Positions 25,898 through 37,318 of a stretch of DNA of 64,000 bases are shown piece by piece. Under the pieces are notes generated by a model that ran no database searches, was not told the origin of the DNA, and was given only the letters and a program-made list of their open reading frames with translations. The stretch comes from Rhynchospora pubera (Eukaryota > Streptophyta > Magnoliopsida > Poales > Cyperaceae). Position 1 is the first letter of the stretch. The number at the start of each line of letters is the position of its first letter. The stretch lies in contig CM051462.1 in assembly GCA_028095005.1 (NCBI GenBank), forward strand, positions 168,919,306 to 168,983,305, written 5' to 3'. A program made the position numbers and the translations under genes.

Positions 25898-26906
25898 TGA
25901 TGAAGGAATTTTAAACCTAGGTATCAAATAAATTTATAACCTAGAGCTAACCTCACTAGTCGTTTTAGTTAAGCTTTAGGATCGAACCCAAGGGACGGTA
26001 CAACTGATTACCAGACTTTCTTTCCTCACGAAACTAGACAATTAATTTTTTAGAGTTTTATGATTTAAAAGGACAATTATCTAAATAATTCTCAACATAA
26101 TAAATCACACAACATAACAATCAATCCATCAAGTCATCACAAGTACTAAACTAAACTACTACTTAGCCCTAAGACATAAGAAACTAGCCTAACATGCAAA
26201 AAAAATAAGATACAAACTCCATCTAATCAAATATCAAGAGAAAAGAAAGGAATAAACCAAATATCGTCTCTAACTCGAGATATCGATCGTCTAGAGCCTC
26301 GGTTGGATTGGTTCTATCGTTGTCGCATTCAGAATTGCTCCAAAATTGCTGCCTTGGTCGTGCTCCACTGTGAGAGGTGGAATCCCACGCCTTTTGGCGT
26401 GAGAAAGGCGTGAAAACGGTAGTGGAAAGGTGGAAAATATGCTATGGAAGGTGGGTTCTCCCCTCTAGTCGAAATTCGTGCTTAAATACACCAAGGAAAA
26501 GTCTAGGAGGCGGCTAGGGCAAGAGATCTCCTTTCCTTCTTCCGAAACTTGTCAAATTTCACTTTCCATACATGGATTTCAGACCGAAATTCCAGAATCG
26601 AGCACTCATAGTATTTTGCCCATAATTTCTTCATCCGGACTCCGATTGAGGTGATTCAAAGATCGTTGGAAAGCTTAGGATGAGGTCTACGATGCTATGG
26701 ATTCTATTCAGTCATTGGTTTCTCCAAAATCCACCTTTTTATGTAATAATTATGTCCAATACACCAAGTTCCTACAAAACAAGTCAAATTCCACGGCAGT
26801 ATCCAATCTTGCCAAATATAATGCAAAAGTACACTGAATATCTTTAGTTTGGGTAGTATTTTGGTGCCAAGTATAATAAAAATGTATATATAAATAAGAG
26901 ATATCA
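25898..26906 (-). mobile_element. Solo LTR, relative of the 52456-59000 element
   Basis: 1,009 bp, TG...CA ended, flanked by the 5-bp direct repeat CTCTC (25893-25897 and 26907-26911). The first ~130 bp (AAACCTAG..ACTAGTCGTTTTAGTTAA) and the last part (ATCCGGACTC.., GGAAAGCTTAGGATGAG, GAGATATCA) match the 1,809-bp LTRs of the young non-autonomous element, but about 800 bp of that LTR is absent. No internal sequence remains, so this is a product of LTR-LTR recombination. It would be read on the minus strand. Because the flank is CT-rich, the target duplication is slightly less certain than the termini. Confidence 0.88.
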
Positions 26907-26911
26907 CTCTC

Positions 26912-28059
26912 TCCGCTCATGCTCTTTCAAATAGCCTATTCTCTTTCATCTATTTCTCCTTTATCTCACTTCTCCATCTCTACAATAAATTTCCACTAAA
27001 TCCGAGTTTCGTCGGGCCTCAGCCACGCCTCTCGCCTCCATCTCCAAACTCCCGAATGTTCTCTCACTCGAATTCGCTATCTAGGCTTTCTACAACCTGA
27101 GGTACCTCTTGTTTGACCCTAAATTTTTGCGATTGGAGAAGTAGACCGATTTACAAGGAGTTTGAGAAAATAAAAAAAATAGCAAATAGACCCCAAAAAT
27201 TATGGAAAAATACTCCAAAATCCAGTGAAGCATGAGGAATATTATGGTGCATTTAGAATGGTCAAAGGAGCTGCAGAATTGCTATTTTATGCAAAGAAGC
27301 CCCTAGATTGGAGAAATAAAATAAAATAATAGGAAGGGTATTGTTGGAAAATTCATGGTTCCATCAGATTCTACATATTTTAATGAGGCTGCGTACAAAA
27401 TTTTATGGAAAAGTTTAATAGGGAAGGGGTCCAAACAATTTATTTGGTTTCAGCAACAAATAGAAATGTGATTTAAATGAAGAAACAGAGATAGCCAGTA
27501 CCCATAGAAATGGAGAAACTTGGGTGCACCAGTTTCTCATATACCATACACAAGAAATGATAACTTCAGTTGGTGTACCGTGATCTAAACCCACACAAAA
27601 CAGGGAGTGCAAGTCGCCAGCCCCTGTGTCTCATTAAACCTGAGGAGTGGGTCCCATGTCGAAATGGTTTGTTTATAAAGGAAAAGTAGATACACTTGGA
27701 GTAGGAAAGTAGAAAGGGAGTAGGAGCTGTTGGGCCCGTTTGAGCTCTCTTGGTTCTCCAACGGAAAAGAAAGAACGCGAGAAGGAGAGAGATGGCGCAA
27801 CAGACTCATAACCGCCTGGGTCAACACCTCGCCTCAGCTCCTGTTGACCATCTCGAAGCCCCGGAGAGACAGGATCTCCGCCATCAGATTGATGGGCCAA
27901 AGAATGGAAAGTTGAGATCTCCGCCGTGACAAACTTGTAACTGCCATGGTCAAAGCTGGCGTCTCCTCTGTTGACCGTCCCAAAACAAACACAAATTGGC
28001 CGCCTCTCAGCCCTTGGATCAGATGGCGATCCGTGTGCTCTAGGATGGATGGCTGAGAT
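26912..28059. other. Unassigned interval with a small promoter/ORF-like block
   Basis: 26912-27550 is ordinary AT-rich sequence. At 27670-27930 the sequence is more GC-rich, with TTTATAAAGG (a possible TATA element) near 27671 and a 45-codon plus-strand frame (27792-27929, MAQQTHNRLGQ..). I do not recognise the product. It could be the first exon of a gene cut by the copia insertion at 28060, or chance. No splice donor stands out. Confidence 0.3.
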
Positions 28060-28295
28060 TGAACGAGATCTGATATTTCAGAGAATAAGAAAAGAGAAGA
28101 GCAAAAAGTCTTTTTCTATTTCATTGAATTGTGTGTATTACATCACAGTATCTCTCGTATATATAATCTCTACTCTATTACAGCTGTCCTGAATTAGTTA
28201 CAATTAGAGTTTGTTAAATTGAGAAGAGAGCTATCTATCTGAAACTTGTATCCATTTGGCATAAGTACTGGACCTATCCAGTTGTGTCGCTAACA
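28060..28295 (-). repeat. Copia A 3' LTR
   Basis: 236 bp. Read on the minus strand it starts TGTTAGCGACACAACTGG and ends CTCGTTCA. Its first 113 plus-strand bases are repeated at 32600-32712 with a few changes. The 5 bases outside are GAGAT; the matching copy on the other side has been lost. Confidence 0.85.
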
Positions 28296-28309
28296 CCCCC
28301 CCTACAAGC
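28296..28309 (-). other. Copia A polypurine tract
   Basis: On the minus strand GCTTGTAGGGGGGG immediately precedes the 3' LTR. This is the expected place and composition for plus-strand priming. Confidence 0.8.
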
Positions 28310-29456
28310 CAATGGATGGTAGTGTGGTAGTGACATTGAGCTTGGACCTGAGTAATTGAACTCGAGAAGTTGACAATGGCTTTGTCATGATATCAGCCAA
28401 TTGATCTGCAGAGCACAAGTATTTAACACTCAAATTGTTTGACGCAATGCGTTCTCTAACAAAGTGAAAATCAATTTCCACATGTTTGGTTCTAGAGTAG
28501 AACATTGGATTGGATGCAAGGAAGGTAGCACCAATATTATCACACCACATTGTTGGAGGTGAGTGAAGAGATACTTGCAATTCAACCAACATATATTGTA
28601 CCCACATCAGTTCTGCACAAGTAAGCGCCAGTCCTCGATATTTGGCTTTTGTGTTGGATCGAGACACTGTAGGCTGCTTTTTAGCACTCCAGGAGACTAA
28701 GTTATTTCCCAAGAAAATACAATACCCAAAGGTGGAACGCCTATCGATAGGACAGCCAACCCAATCAGCATCCGTGTATGCATGGAGGTTGAATGAGGAT
28801 GCAGAGTGAAACATCAAACCATGGCTAAGTGTACCACAGATGTATCTCAAGACTCTTTTGACTGCAGTCCACTGATTGACTGTTGGAGAGTGCATGAATT
28901 GTGAAAGTTTGTTGACAGCATAGGAAATGTCAGGTCGGGTTACTGTTGCATATTGCAATGCACCAACAACGCTGCGATATAGGTGTGGGTCTGAGAAAGG
29001 TTCACTGTCTCCATGTACAAGTGCAACACCAGTAGCTATGGGAGCTGGTAATGGTTTGGCATGTAACATCTTAGTGCGATACAGAAGGTCATGCAGATAT
29101 TTACCTTGAGATAGATGTAACCCTTGAGGTGATGAGGTGACAGATATCCCAAGAAAATAGTGCAATGGTCCCAAATCCTTCATAGCAAAGCATGTATGCA
29201 AATGATCTATACAGGAGGAGACCAGGTGAGTATTGCTTCCTGTAATTAATATGTCATCGACATATACAAGCACCACGGTGAGGTGACCTTGTGCATGTGA
29301 AAAGAAGAGAGATGGATCATATTTAGACTCCACAAACCCAAATTGAATGAGAGCCTGACTCAATTTTGAGAACCAAGCGCGAGGAGACTCCTTCAAGCCA
29401 TAGAGGCATACATGATCTAGTTTGGAAGAATCAACAAAGCCAGGTGGCTGGGACAT
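28302..29456 (-). pseudogene. Copia A reverse transcriptase (C-terminal two thirds) and RNase H
   Basis: 384 codons open. It begins inside RT (LYGLKESPRAWF), has the catalytic YVDD box at about residues 64-71, the conserved MKDLGPLHYFLGI, then the connection and RNase H domain with HAYTDADWVGCPIDRRST and the terminal ADIMTKPLS. RT copies element RNA into DNA and RNase H removes the template strand. The N-terminal RT (29460-29640) lies in other frames, so the true start is lost. The ATG at 29456 is internal, not a real initiation site. Confidence 0.92.
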
Positions 29457-29631
29457 ATAAACCTCTTCAGAGAGATCGCCATGGAGGAACGCATTTGTAC
29501 ATCAAGTTGACGAATTTTCCATTGAGAAGAAACAACAATGGAGAGAACTAACCGGACTGTAGTAGGCCTAACTACTGGGCTGAATGTATCAAACAAATCT
29601 ACTCCTTCTTGTTGACGATACCCTTTTGCTA

Positions 29632-30405
29632 CTAGCCGGGCTTTGTACCGTTCAATGGTACCATCGGAACGCTTCTTGATTTTAAAAACCCATTTACACC
29701 CGATAACTCTGTGATTGGAGGAGGTACTAATGTCCAGGTTTTGTTTAGAGCCAGAGCATTGATTTCAGCCGCCATAGCTAAACGCCATTCATGATGAGGA
29801 TGTGCTTGATGAAATGTAGTGGGTTCTGTAGGCACAGATGCCAAATATGCCACATGATCAGGGAAGTATTTGGGTTTTCGAGTATTATCACGGGTTCTGG
29901 TGACCATATGATGTGATTGAGAGGTGGTACCAGGGAGAATTTGAGGAGAAGAATTAGTGGGAGATGTATAAGCTGGAGGAGGAGGAGGAGAGAAAGGTGG
30001 AGGTGGAGATAAGCGGTCAGAGGGGTCCCCACGGTCAGCTGAATGATTTAAATCAGGGTCAGGTCCGGTAGGTAACGGTTGAGGAATTTGAATTTGTGTA
30101 TTTGAAGGCTGAGGTGTTGTAGGTTGTATTGGTGTGGGCTGAACTGTAGTGGGCTGAATTGTAGTGAACTGTATTGATTGAGGTAGTTTGCTGAGATACA
30201 GATGTAGAAGATGTGGACCAGTCACGTCAGAAGCATCAGAGGAGGAGCTTCTGTCAGTTGATGATTTGGCAAAAGGAAAAACCTGTTCATCAAACTGTAC
30301 ATTTCTAGAGACATAGATGCGATTAGTCTCTGGATGAAGACAGCGATATCCCTTCTGCGACTTTGAATACCCAATAAACACACATGGTAAAGCTCTCAAT
30401 TTCAA
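29632..30405 (-). pseudogene. Copia A integrase C-terminus and proline-rich linker
   Basis: 257 codons. It starts with the conserved copia integrase tail (RALPCVFIGYSKSQKGYRC, then VSRNVQFDE), passes through a Pro/Gln/Ser/Thr-rich linker, and reaches the RT entry block (HHEWRLAMAAEINALALNKT). The frame is lost near 29635, where RT should continue, indicating a frameshift. Confidence 0.88.
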
Positions 30406-30424
30406 TTTGTTAATAGACGCAGAG

Positions 30425-30986
30425 AAGAGAAATCTGGTTGTTTGTTGAAGAGAAGAGTGTAAGGAATTTGGTTTGTGGATGAAGGCAATTTGTTGATGAG
30501 ATAGGCAGCATTTGAGAACATCTCATCCCAAAATTTTTGAGGTATGGCAGCTTTTGACATCATAGCTAATGAAAGCTCAATTAGGTGTCTATGTTTTCGT
30601 TTAGCAGTCCAATTTTGTTGGGGGGTATAGGGGCAAGTCTTTTGATGATTAATTTCTGAAAATTTGGTTGTAATAGGTAGGTATTCAGTTCCTCTATCTG
30701 TTCTGAGAGTTTTGATTTATGTATTTAGCTGGTTTTCAATTTGTGTCTTGAATAGAGTGAAAATGATTGTGACTTCATGTTTATGCTGCATAAAGTAGAT
30801 CCATGTATACTTGGAAAAATCATCCACAAACAAAATGTAATATCTAAATCCATTAGAAGAGGAAATTGAGGAGGGACCCCATACATCACTATGAAGTAAT
30901 TCTAATGGTTTTGTAGAAACAATAGTTGATAGAGAGAAAGGCAAAATATGAGATTTAGCCATAGAACAGTCATGGCAATTATTCAA
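30425..30986 (-). pseudogene. Copia A integrase core (DDE domain), catalytic Glu replaced
   Basis: The open part (30717-30986) has the end of the zinc-binding domain (NCHDCSMAKSH) and the first catalytic Asp in LLHSDVWGP, then FVDDFSKYTWIYF. Past a stop at 30714-30716 the core continues with RTDRGTEYLP (second Asp) and TPQQNWTAKRKHRHLIE. In active copia integrases this last block reads ..AERKHRH.. and supplies the catalytic Glu; here that position is Lys. The integrase would be inactive even without the stops. Confidence 0.85.
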
Positions 30987-31468
30987 TTTGTGAGAACTAC
31001 AAGGTAAAGAAAAAACTGCAGCACTTTAGAGGTAGTAGCACTGGAGGGGTGACCCAGCCTAGCATGCCAAATATCAGCTGAGACTCTACTACTGTGTAAA
31101 GCTTGATGTTCAACTATGGAAGGTAGATAGAGTGTGAACAACCCATTAGAACAACCCACTTGATGATGAAGTACTCTGGTATGGTGGTCCTTAAATAGAC
31201 AAGTCAAAGAGGAGAATTCAATTAGTAATTGGGGGTTGTTAGATAGTAGATGTGAAATGCTAATCAGATTTTTGGTAAAGTTAGGAACCACCAGTATATT
31301 TGTCAGATGCATGACACAATTGGAAATTGAGACAGTTAAAGTACCAATATGTGTAATGGGTAAAGTCGTACCATTTCCAATGTGTAAGCTGTCAGATCCA
31401 TCATAGCTGTAAAATGAGGATAGATTGTTGAGGTCACTTGTCACATGATTGGTGGCACCAGAATCCAA
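30983..31468 (-). pseudogene. Copia A protease and GAG-pre-integrase region
   Basis: 161 codons beginning at the aspartic protease active site (MDSGATNHVTSDL, the DSGA catalytic loop), then the LHIGNGTTLPI flap region and the pre-integrase zinc motif start (WHARLGHPSSATT). A frameshift near 31000 separates this from the integrase core. Confidence 0.9.
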
Positions 31469-31600
31469 GATCCAGTCAGCAGCAATGTAGGCTTGAGGTG
31501 ATTGAGTGCTGGCAGGTGGGACCCATTCAGTGTCAGGATTGTAGCGAAACTAGCAGGTTTTGGCAGAGTGAAAACCAAACTTATTACAGATTTGCCAAAA

Positions 31601-32038
31601 CTATTTGGTGTTGTTTCCAGTTTGAGATGAAGGCCTGGATGGTCTAAATTGCCCCTGAGTATCCAGTTGAGGGTATGGAGGGACTGGGGGAAGAATTTGA
31701 GGATTCATAGATCTGGGGTTGAAGGCAGAATTATTCTGGTAGGACTGCTGATTTTGTTGGAAATAGCTTTGGTTTTGCTGGTATGGTCTGCCTCTTGGTC
31801 TGGGGTTGTCGAATCTGGGAACAAAAGGTCTGTTGCCATTGCTTCTAGGGGCTGGTTGAGATGTATTGACAACAAAAGCAGTAGGAGGAGTGAAGGAAGA
31901 GAGTGAAGTAGATGTAGATTGAGACTTTAAAAGAGATTCAAACCCTAGTAAGAGGCCTTGTAGATCAGAGAAAGAGAAAGATTCATTGCGGCTGGTAGCA
32001 GCAATAGCAGCAAAGAAAGGATTAAAGTCAGAGCCCAA
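31601..32038 (-). pseudogene. Copia A gag, C-terminal half
   Basis: 145 codons of a Ser/Gln/Asn/Pro-rich segment (RPRGRPYQQNQSYFQQNQQ). It ends at a stop just before a zinc-knuckle remnant (WQICNKFGFHSAKTC, about 31555-31600), in which the first Cys of the CX2C pair has become Trp. It continues the gag at 32059-32583 after a frameshift around 32040-32060. Confidence 0.8.
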
Positions 32039-32058
32039 ACCACTGAGAATGTTTGAGA

Positions 32059-32583
32059 CTAGTTCATCATTGGAAATAGGAGCTCTCCAATAAAGGCTAA
32101 TTCATCTGCCAATTGACGCATCTTGTTCAAGTATTCAGTACAAGTAGATGCTCCTCTGTTCATGTGTTGCATTTGGCATTTGAGATCGATCAGACGAGCT
32201 CGAGAAGATGAGGCAAAGGATTTGTGCAAAGAAGACCAGAGATCGGCAGTAGTGACTGAAGATACTGTTTGAGATTGAATGGATTCAGATAAAGAGGATC
32301 TGATCCATCCAAGGAGTAGTTGATCCTGGCGATGCCATGGTAAAAACTCATGATTAATGTGGATCTGACCATCATCACTCAGCAATGTTGGAGAAGGAGG
32401 TATGGAATCGATGAACTTTGACAGATTATAGCCATGGATGATAGGCAAAATCTGGCTTTTCCAAGTGAGGTAATTGGTTGTGTTGAGCTTAGTAGCAATT
32501 GGGAGAGTAAGAGATACGATTGGATCGATTTGAGATGGAGTAATAAGATGAGTAATAGGTGGATCGTCAGTAGTGTCAGCCAT
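32059..32583 (-). pseudogene. Copia A gag, N-terminal half
   Basis: 174 codons starting MADTTDDPPITHLITPSQ only four bases after the primer binding site. The core LNTTNYLTWKSQILPIIHGY and the later LIDLKCQMQHMNRG..CTEYLNKMRQLADEL are typical of the Retrotran_gag_2/UBN2 family, the nucleocapsid-capsid part of plant copia elements. The ATG is a plausible true gag start because of its position directly after the PBS. Confidence 0.9.
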
Positions 32584-32587
32584 GGTG

Positions 32588-32599
32588 GCTCTGATACCA
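32588..32599 (-). other. Copia A primer binding site (initiator tRNA-Met)
   Basis: Minus-strand TGGTATCAGAGC lies directly inside the 5' LTR end (32600) and is the standard complement to the 3' end of plant initiator tRNA-Met. Confidence 0.93.
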
Positions 32600-32714
32600 T
32601 GAACGAGATCTGATATTTCATAGAATAAGAAAAGAGAAGAGCAAAAAGTCTTTTTCTATTTCATTGAATTGTGTGTATTACATCACAGTATCTCTCGTAT
32701 ATATATAATCTCTC
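32600..32714 (-). repeat. Copia A 5' LTR, truncated
   Basis: Matches 28060-28172 of the 3' LTR up to TATATAATCTCT, then changes within one or two bases into the RNase H region of copia B. About 120 bp of the LTR, including its outer end and target duplication, is gone. Confidence 0.88.
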
Positions 32715-33531
32715 GTAGTAGGATTTTTCTTAATGTTTTGAAACTCACATTCTACTTGAATATTTTGAATTATTGAGCTTAATGAAACATATTCTCGACT
32801 AGCTTCATATAAGGCAATTAGTTCAGCATGATTTGATGATGTGGCAGTTAGAGATTGTTTTGTTGATCGCCATGAAATTACAGCTCCACTATAAATAAAT
32901 ACATATCTACATTGAGATATTGTTTTATGCGGATATGACAAATATCTCGCATCTGCATATCCAACTAACTTGGATTTTATATCCTTTTGATAGTATAGTC
33001 CCATATCTCGAATTCCGCAAAGATAGCGGAAAACATCTTTAATTTCATTCCAATGTCTTCGGATTGGTTTGGAACTATATCTTGATAATAAATTTACTGC
33101 AAATGCGATATCTGGTCTTGTATTATTTGCAAGATATAATAATGCTCCAATTGCACTTAAGTATGGTACTTCAGGATCAAGTACTTCTTCATCATTTTCT
33201 TGGGGGCAAAAAGGATCATTTTCTACATTTACAATCGTACAACCATTGGTATTTTCAACGGATGAGATTTATCCATATTAAATCTTATTAGTAATTTTTC
33301 AATATAATTTGACTGATTGATAAATATCCCATTCTTTAAATGCTCGATCTGCAGGCCGAGACAAAAGTTAGTTACACCAAGGTCTTTCATTTCAAACTCA
33401 TTTTTCAACAATTTTACAGTATTTTCAATCTCTTCAGAAGATCCTATAATGTTTAAATTATCAACATACACTGCAACGATTGCGAAACCAAGATTGGATT
33501 TTTTTAATAAAAACACACGAACTAACTGCAT
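32678..33531 (-). pseudogene. Copia B1 RT C-terminus and RNase H fragments
   Basis: 33229-33531 covers the second half of RT: VAVYVDNLNIIGSSEEI and FEMKDLGVTNFCLGLQIEHL. The catalytic YVDD box reads YVDN, a loss of the second Asp. 32678-33004 covers RNase H (GYADARYLSYPHKT, WRSTKQSLTATSSNHAELIA) and then reads across the joint into the copia A LTR. The two parts are separated by a frame change near 33100-33230. Confidence 0.87.
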
Positions 33532-34103
33532 TATTTTTATATCCTTCTTTTAAAAGATATTCACTAAGTCGATTATACCACATGCGACCAGATTGTTTTA
33601 GTCCGTATAATGATTTTTTCAATTTTATAGAGTACATTTCTCTAGGCTTTGATTTACATACTTCAGGCATTTTTAATCCTTAAGGAATTTTCATATATAT
33701 GTCACTATCAAGTCAACCATATAGATAGGCTGTGACAACATCCATAAGTTGCATTTTTAGACTTTCTGTGACAGTGAGACCTATTAAAATTGTGAGAGTT
33801 GTCGCGTCCATTACAGGTGAATACGTTTCTTCATAATCAACACCATATATTTGTGTAAAGCCTTGTGCCACTAGTCTTGCTTTGTATCTCACAATCTCAT
33901 TTTTCTCATTTCTTTTAATGACAAATACCCATTTGTAACCTACAGAGTTAACATCTTTGGGCATCAGCACTACTGGTCCAAATACTTCTCGTTTATCAAG
34001 TGAATTTAATTCAGCTTGTATGGCATCTTTTCATTTAGGTCAATCATTTCTTTGTATACATTCTTGTATGGTTTTTGGCACATTATCCTCTTCGCTTAAA
34101 ACA
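32715..34103. repeat. Left arm of 1.39-kb inverted repeat (copia B RT/RNase H, minus)
   Basis: Nearly the exact reverse complement of 35717-37104. Anchor points: TTTTAAGCGAAGAGG at the inner end (complement ending at 34103, against 35717) and CCTACTAC at the outer end (32715-32722, against 37097-37104). The spacer between the arms is about 1.6 kb. The arms differ by scattered substitutions and about one base of length. Confidence 0.93.
33461..33970 (-). pseudogene. Copia B1 RT N-terminal fragments
   Basis: 33713-33970 holds VGYKWVFVIKRNEKNEIVRY, KARLVAQGFTQIYGVDYEET and YSPVMDATT, the conserved opening of copia RT. 33461-33670 holds LKKSLYGLKQSGRMWYNRL. Between them is a stop at YLYG*LD, shared with the other inverted-repeat arm. 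Together these are an inactive RT. Confidence 0.88.
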
Positions 34104-34307
34104 TCACTAGCCATAGCGAATGCAAAAATTTCATCAACTTGAGTCGCATTTCTGTTCAATGTTGTATTGTTTTTCACATAGTTTATAGAAATCTCATAAT
34201 AACTGGGTACTTCAGTTTCTTGTGGAACTTCATCAACCTCTTCTGGGGTATTGATTTCTTCTTGAATTTTATTAATCTCTTCTGGAGATTTACTTTCTTC
34301 TGGAACC

Positions 34308-35120
34308 TTATAAATCTCTTCTGGGATTGTACCAGTTACTTTGTTCTGCTCTTTTTTTTTTACGTGGATTTATATCCTTAGAACCAATTGGTTTTTCAGG
34401 TTTTCTATGTACATGAGATTCATTTGATATTTTTGTAATATCTATTCGAGCAGGTACATTTATAGCTAGAATATGTGATTTAGTGACTTTATTTATATCT
34501 GTGAATGCATCAGGTAATTCATTTGCTATTCTTTGCAAATTTATAATCTTTTGAATTTCGAGTTCACATTGGCCACTTCTGGGATCAAGATAAGATAACG
34601 ATGAATTCCAAGTCACTTGTCCATCATGTTTTTGTTTTTCTTCCCCTAAAATTGAGAATATTGATTCATCAAAGTGACAATCACCAAATCTTGCTGTAAA
34701 AACATCTCATGTTAATGGTTCTAAATATTTAATAATAGAAGGAGAGTTGAAACCAATATAAATTCTCAACCTTCTTTGAGGTCCCATTTTTGTGCGTTGT
34801 GGAGGAAAACTTGGAACATATATTGCACAACCAAACACCTTTAGAAGGGACAAATTTGGTTCTCTTCCGGAGACCAATTGTAACGGGGAATACTGATGAT
34901 CAGCAGTTGGTCTTGATCTGATTAGTGCAGCAACATGTAATATGGCATGTCCCCATGCAGAAGATGGTAAATTAGATTTCATAAGTAATGGTCTAGCTAT
35001 TAATTGTAACCTTTTAATCAATGATTCTGCTAAACTGTTTTGTGTATGAACATGTGTCATTGAATGTTCTACAGTAATCCCAATAGACATGCAATAATCA
35101 TTAAAAGTCTGGGATGTCAA
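34308..35120 (-). pseudogene. Copia B1 integrase C-terminal half and linker
   Basis: 34707-35120 encodes HVHTQNSLAESLIKRLQLIA, SSAWGHAILHVAALIRSRP and the GYESPSIIKYLEPLT-type tail, i.e. the catalytic Glu helix (AE in SLAESLIKR) and C-terminus. 34308-34616 is the Ser/Lys-rich linker towards RT. Stops at 34704-34706 and nearby separate them. Confidence 0.87.
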
Positions 35121-35332
35121 TTCCCATGCATTATCAAGTTGGATTCTTTAATTTGATAATCCATAAAGTTAGCTCTCAATTGGATAATTTGTGCTAACAA
35201 TCTAACAAATGCAACATTTCTTGTTGCTAACAAACACACATGTGACCAACGTGTTGATGCATCAATTAAAATCATAAAATATCTAAATGGTCCACATGGT
35301 GGTGTAATAGGCCCACATAGATCTCCTTGAAT

Positions 35333-35572
35333 TCATTCTAAAAATGATGGAGTTTCAGGTCCAACTTTATTTGGAGATGGTCTAGTAATTAGTTTTCCAA
35401 GAGAGCATGCTTGACATGTCAATTCTTTTGATAAAAGGTTCTTCAGGTCCTTTAGGGGATGTCTATTTGCACTTTCAATTATTTTCCTCATCGTTATATT
35501 TCCTGGATGACCTAATCTATCATGCCATAGTGTAAATAATTTTGGATCAACTAACTTCAGGTTAGTCACCAT
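35333..35572 (-). pseudogene. Copia B1 pre-integrase domain
   Basis: 79 codons: LFTLWHDRLGHPGNITMRK supplies the His pair and CQACSLGKL the Cys pair of the HHCC zinc motif. The segment continues toward the first catalytic Asp in other frames between 35120 and 35330. Confidence 0.85.
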
Positions 35573-35716
35573 ATTTGATTATGTTGTACTATATACGTAC
35601 CATATAGTCCATTAGACAATGCTTCCATTTATGGTATTGGAAACTTCACATTTTTTTCTTTCACATTTCATGACGATGCGTCAAGGCGGTTTTGGCTGAT
35701 TGGAAACTTCGCATTT

Positions 35717-37104
35717 TGTTTTAAGCGAAGAGGATAATGTGCCAAAAACCATACAAGAATGTATACAAAGAAATGATTGACCTAAATGAAAAGATGCCAT
35801 ACAAGCTGAATTAAATTCACTTGATAAACGAGAAGTATTTGGACCAGTAGTGCTGACGCCCAAAGATGTTAACTCTGTAGGTTACAAATGGGTATTTGTC
35901 ATTAAAAGAAATGAGAAAAATGAGATTGTGAGATACAAAGCAAGACTAGTGGCACAAGGCTTTACACAAATATATTGTGTTGATTATGAAGAAACGTATT
36001 CACCTGTAATGGACGCGACAACTCTCACAATTTTAATAGGTCTCACTGTCACAGAAAGTCTAAAAATGCAACTTATGGATGTTGTCACATCCTATCTATA
36101 TGGTTGACTTGATAGTGACATATATATGAAAATTCCTTAAGGATTAAAAATGCCTGAAGTATGTAAATCAAAGCCTAGAGAAATGTACTCTATAAAATTG
36201 AAAAAATCATTATACGGACTAAAACAATCTGGTCGCATGTGGTATAATCGACTTAGTGAATATCTTTTAAAAGAAGGATATAAAAATAATGCAGTTAGTT
36301 CGTGTGTTTTTATTAAAAAATCCAATCTTGATTTCGCAATCGTTGCAGTGTATGTTGATAATTTGAACATTATAGGATCTTCTGAAGAGATTGAAAATAC
36401 TGTAAAATTGTTGAAAAATGAGTTTGAAATGAAAGACCTTGGTGTAACTAAATTTTGTCTCGGCCTGTAGATCGAGCATTTAAAGAATGGGATATTTATC
36501 AATCAGTCAAATTATATTGAAAAATTACTAATAAGATTTAATATGGATAAATCTCATCCGTTGAAAATACCAATGGTTGTACGATTGTAAATGTAGAAAA
36601 TGATCCTTTTTGCCCCCAAGAAAATGATGAAGAAGTACTTGATCCTGAAGTACCATACTTAAGTGCAATTGGAGCATTATTATATCTTGCAAATAATACA
36701 AGACCAGATATCGCATTTGCAGTAAATTTATTATCAAGATATAGTTCCAAACCAATCCGAAGACATTGGAATGAAATTAAAGATGTTTTCCGCTATCTTT
36801 GCGGAATTCGAGATATGGGACTGTACTATCAAAAGGATATAAAATCCAAGTTAGTTGGATATGCAGATGCGAGATATTTGTCAGATCCGCATAAAACAAG
36901 ATCTCAATGTAGATATGTATTTATTTATAGTGGAGCTGTAATTTCATGGCGATCAACAAAACAATCTCTAACTGCCACATCATCAAATCATGCTGAACTA
37001 ATTGCCTTATATGAAGCTAGTCGAGAATATGTTTCATTAAGCTCAATAATTCAAAATATTCAAGTAGAATGTGAGTTTCAAAACATTAAGAAAAATCCTA
37101 CTAC
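35717..37104. repeat. Right arm of 1.39-kb inverted repeat (copia B RT/RNase H, plus)
   Basis: Partner of 32715-34103. A transcript crossing both arms could fold into a long hairpin of more than 1.3 kb stem. Confidence 0.93.
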
Positions 37105-37318
37105 TATATATGAAGATAATGCAAAGGAGACCAAACTAAACACATTGCACCAAAGTTCTCCTCGGCACATGACCTACAAAAGGATGGCATAATAGATGTT
37201 CAAAAAAATTCAATCATGCAACAACTTGGCTGATCTATTTACAAAATCTTTGCCAACAAGGATTTTTGAACAACTTAGAATGAAGATATGTCTACATCGA
37301 CTGAAAGATATCCGATAA
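35850..37318 (+). pseudogene. Copia B2 RT and RNase H, disrupted
   Basis: Three open segments: 35850-36107 (RT start, VNSVGYKWVFVIKRNEKNE), 36150-36470 (RT middle with YGLKQSGRMWYNRL and the altered box YVDN instead of YVDD), and 36815-37192 (RNase H, GYADARYLSDPHKTRS). A shared TGA after YLYG, a TAA after MKIP, and a stop after CLGL break the frame. The end reads LFTKSLPTRIFEQLRMKI before the final stop. Confidence 0.88.

Larger units (their letters stand above)
28060..32714 (-). mobile_element. Copia A: Ty1/copia element, 5' LTR truncated
   Basis: A minus-strand Ty1/copia element with the order gag, protease, integrase, RT, RNase H. Its 3' LTR is complete (28060-28295); its 5' LTR survives only as 32600-32714, where the sequence changes abruptly into copia B. 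The initiator-Met PBS and the polypurine tract are both present. The reading frame is broken in at least five places, so it is not autonomous. The gag start and a zinc-knuckle remnant resemble plant Ale/Retrofit-type elements; that lineage call is tentative. Confidence 0.9.
32715..35690 (-). mobile_element. Copia B1: partial Ty1/copia element, minus strand
   Basis: Running right to left it contains the pre-integrase motif, integrase, linker, RT and most of RNase H, and stops at 32715 without 3' LTR. The family resembles plant Ivana/Oryco-type copia (AESLIKRLQLIARPLLMKS, QRTKMGPQRRLRIYIGF). The frame is interrupted by many stops. The pol boundary at about 35690 is approximate; no gag or 5' LTR was recognised. 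Confidence 0.88.

Noticed and set aside
28927..29551. Plus-strand frames of 60-61 codons
   Set aside because: They are antisense to copia A RT and have no independent features.
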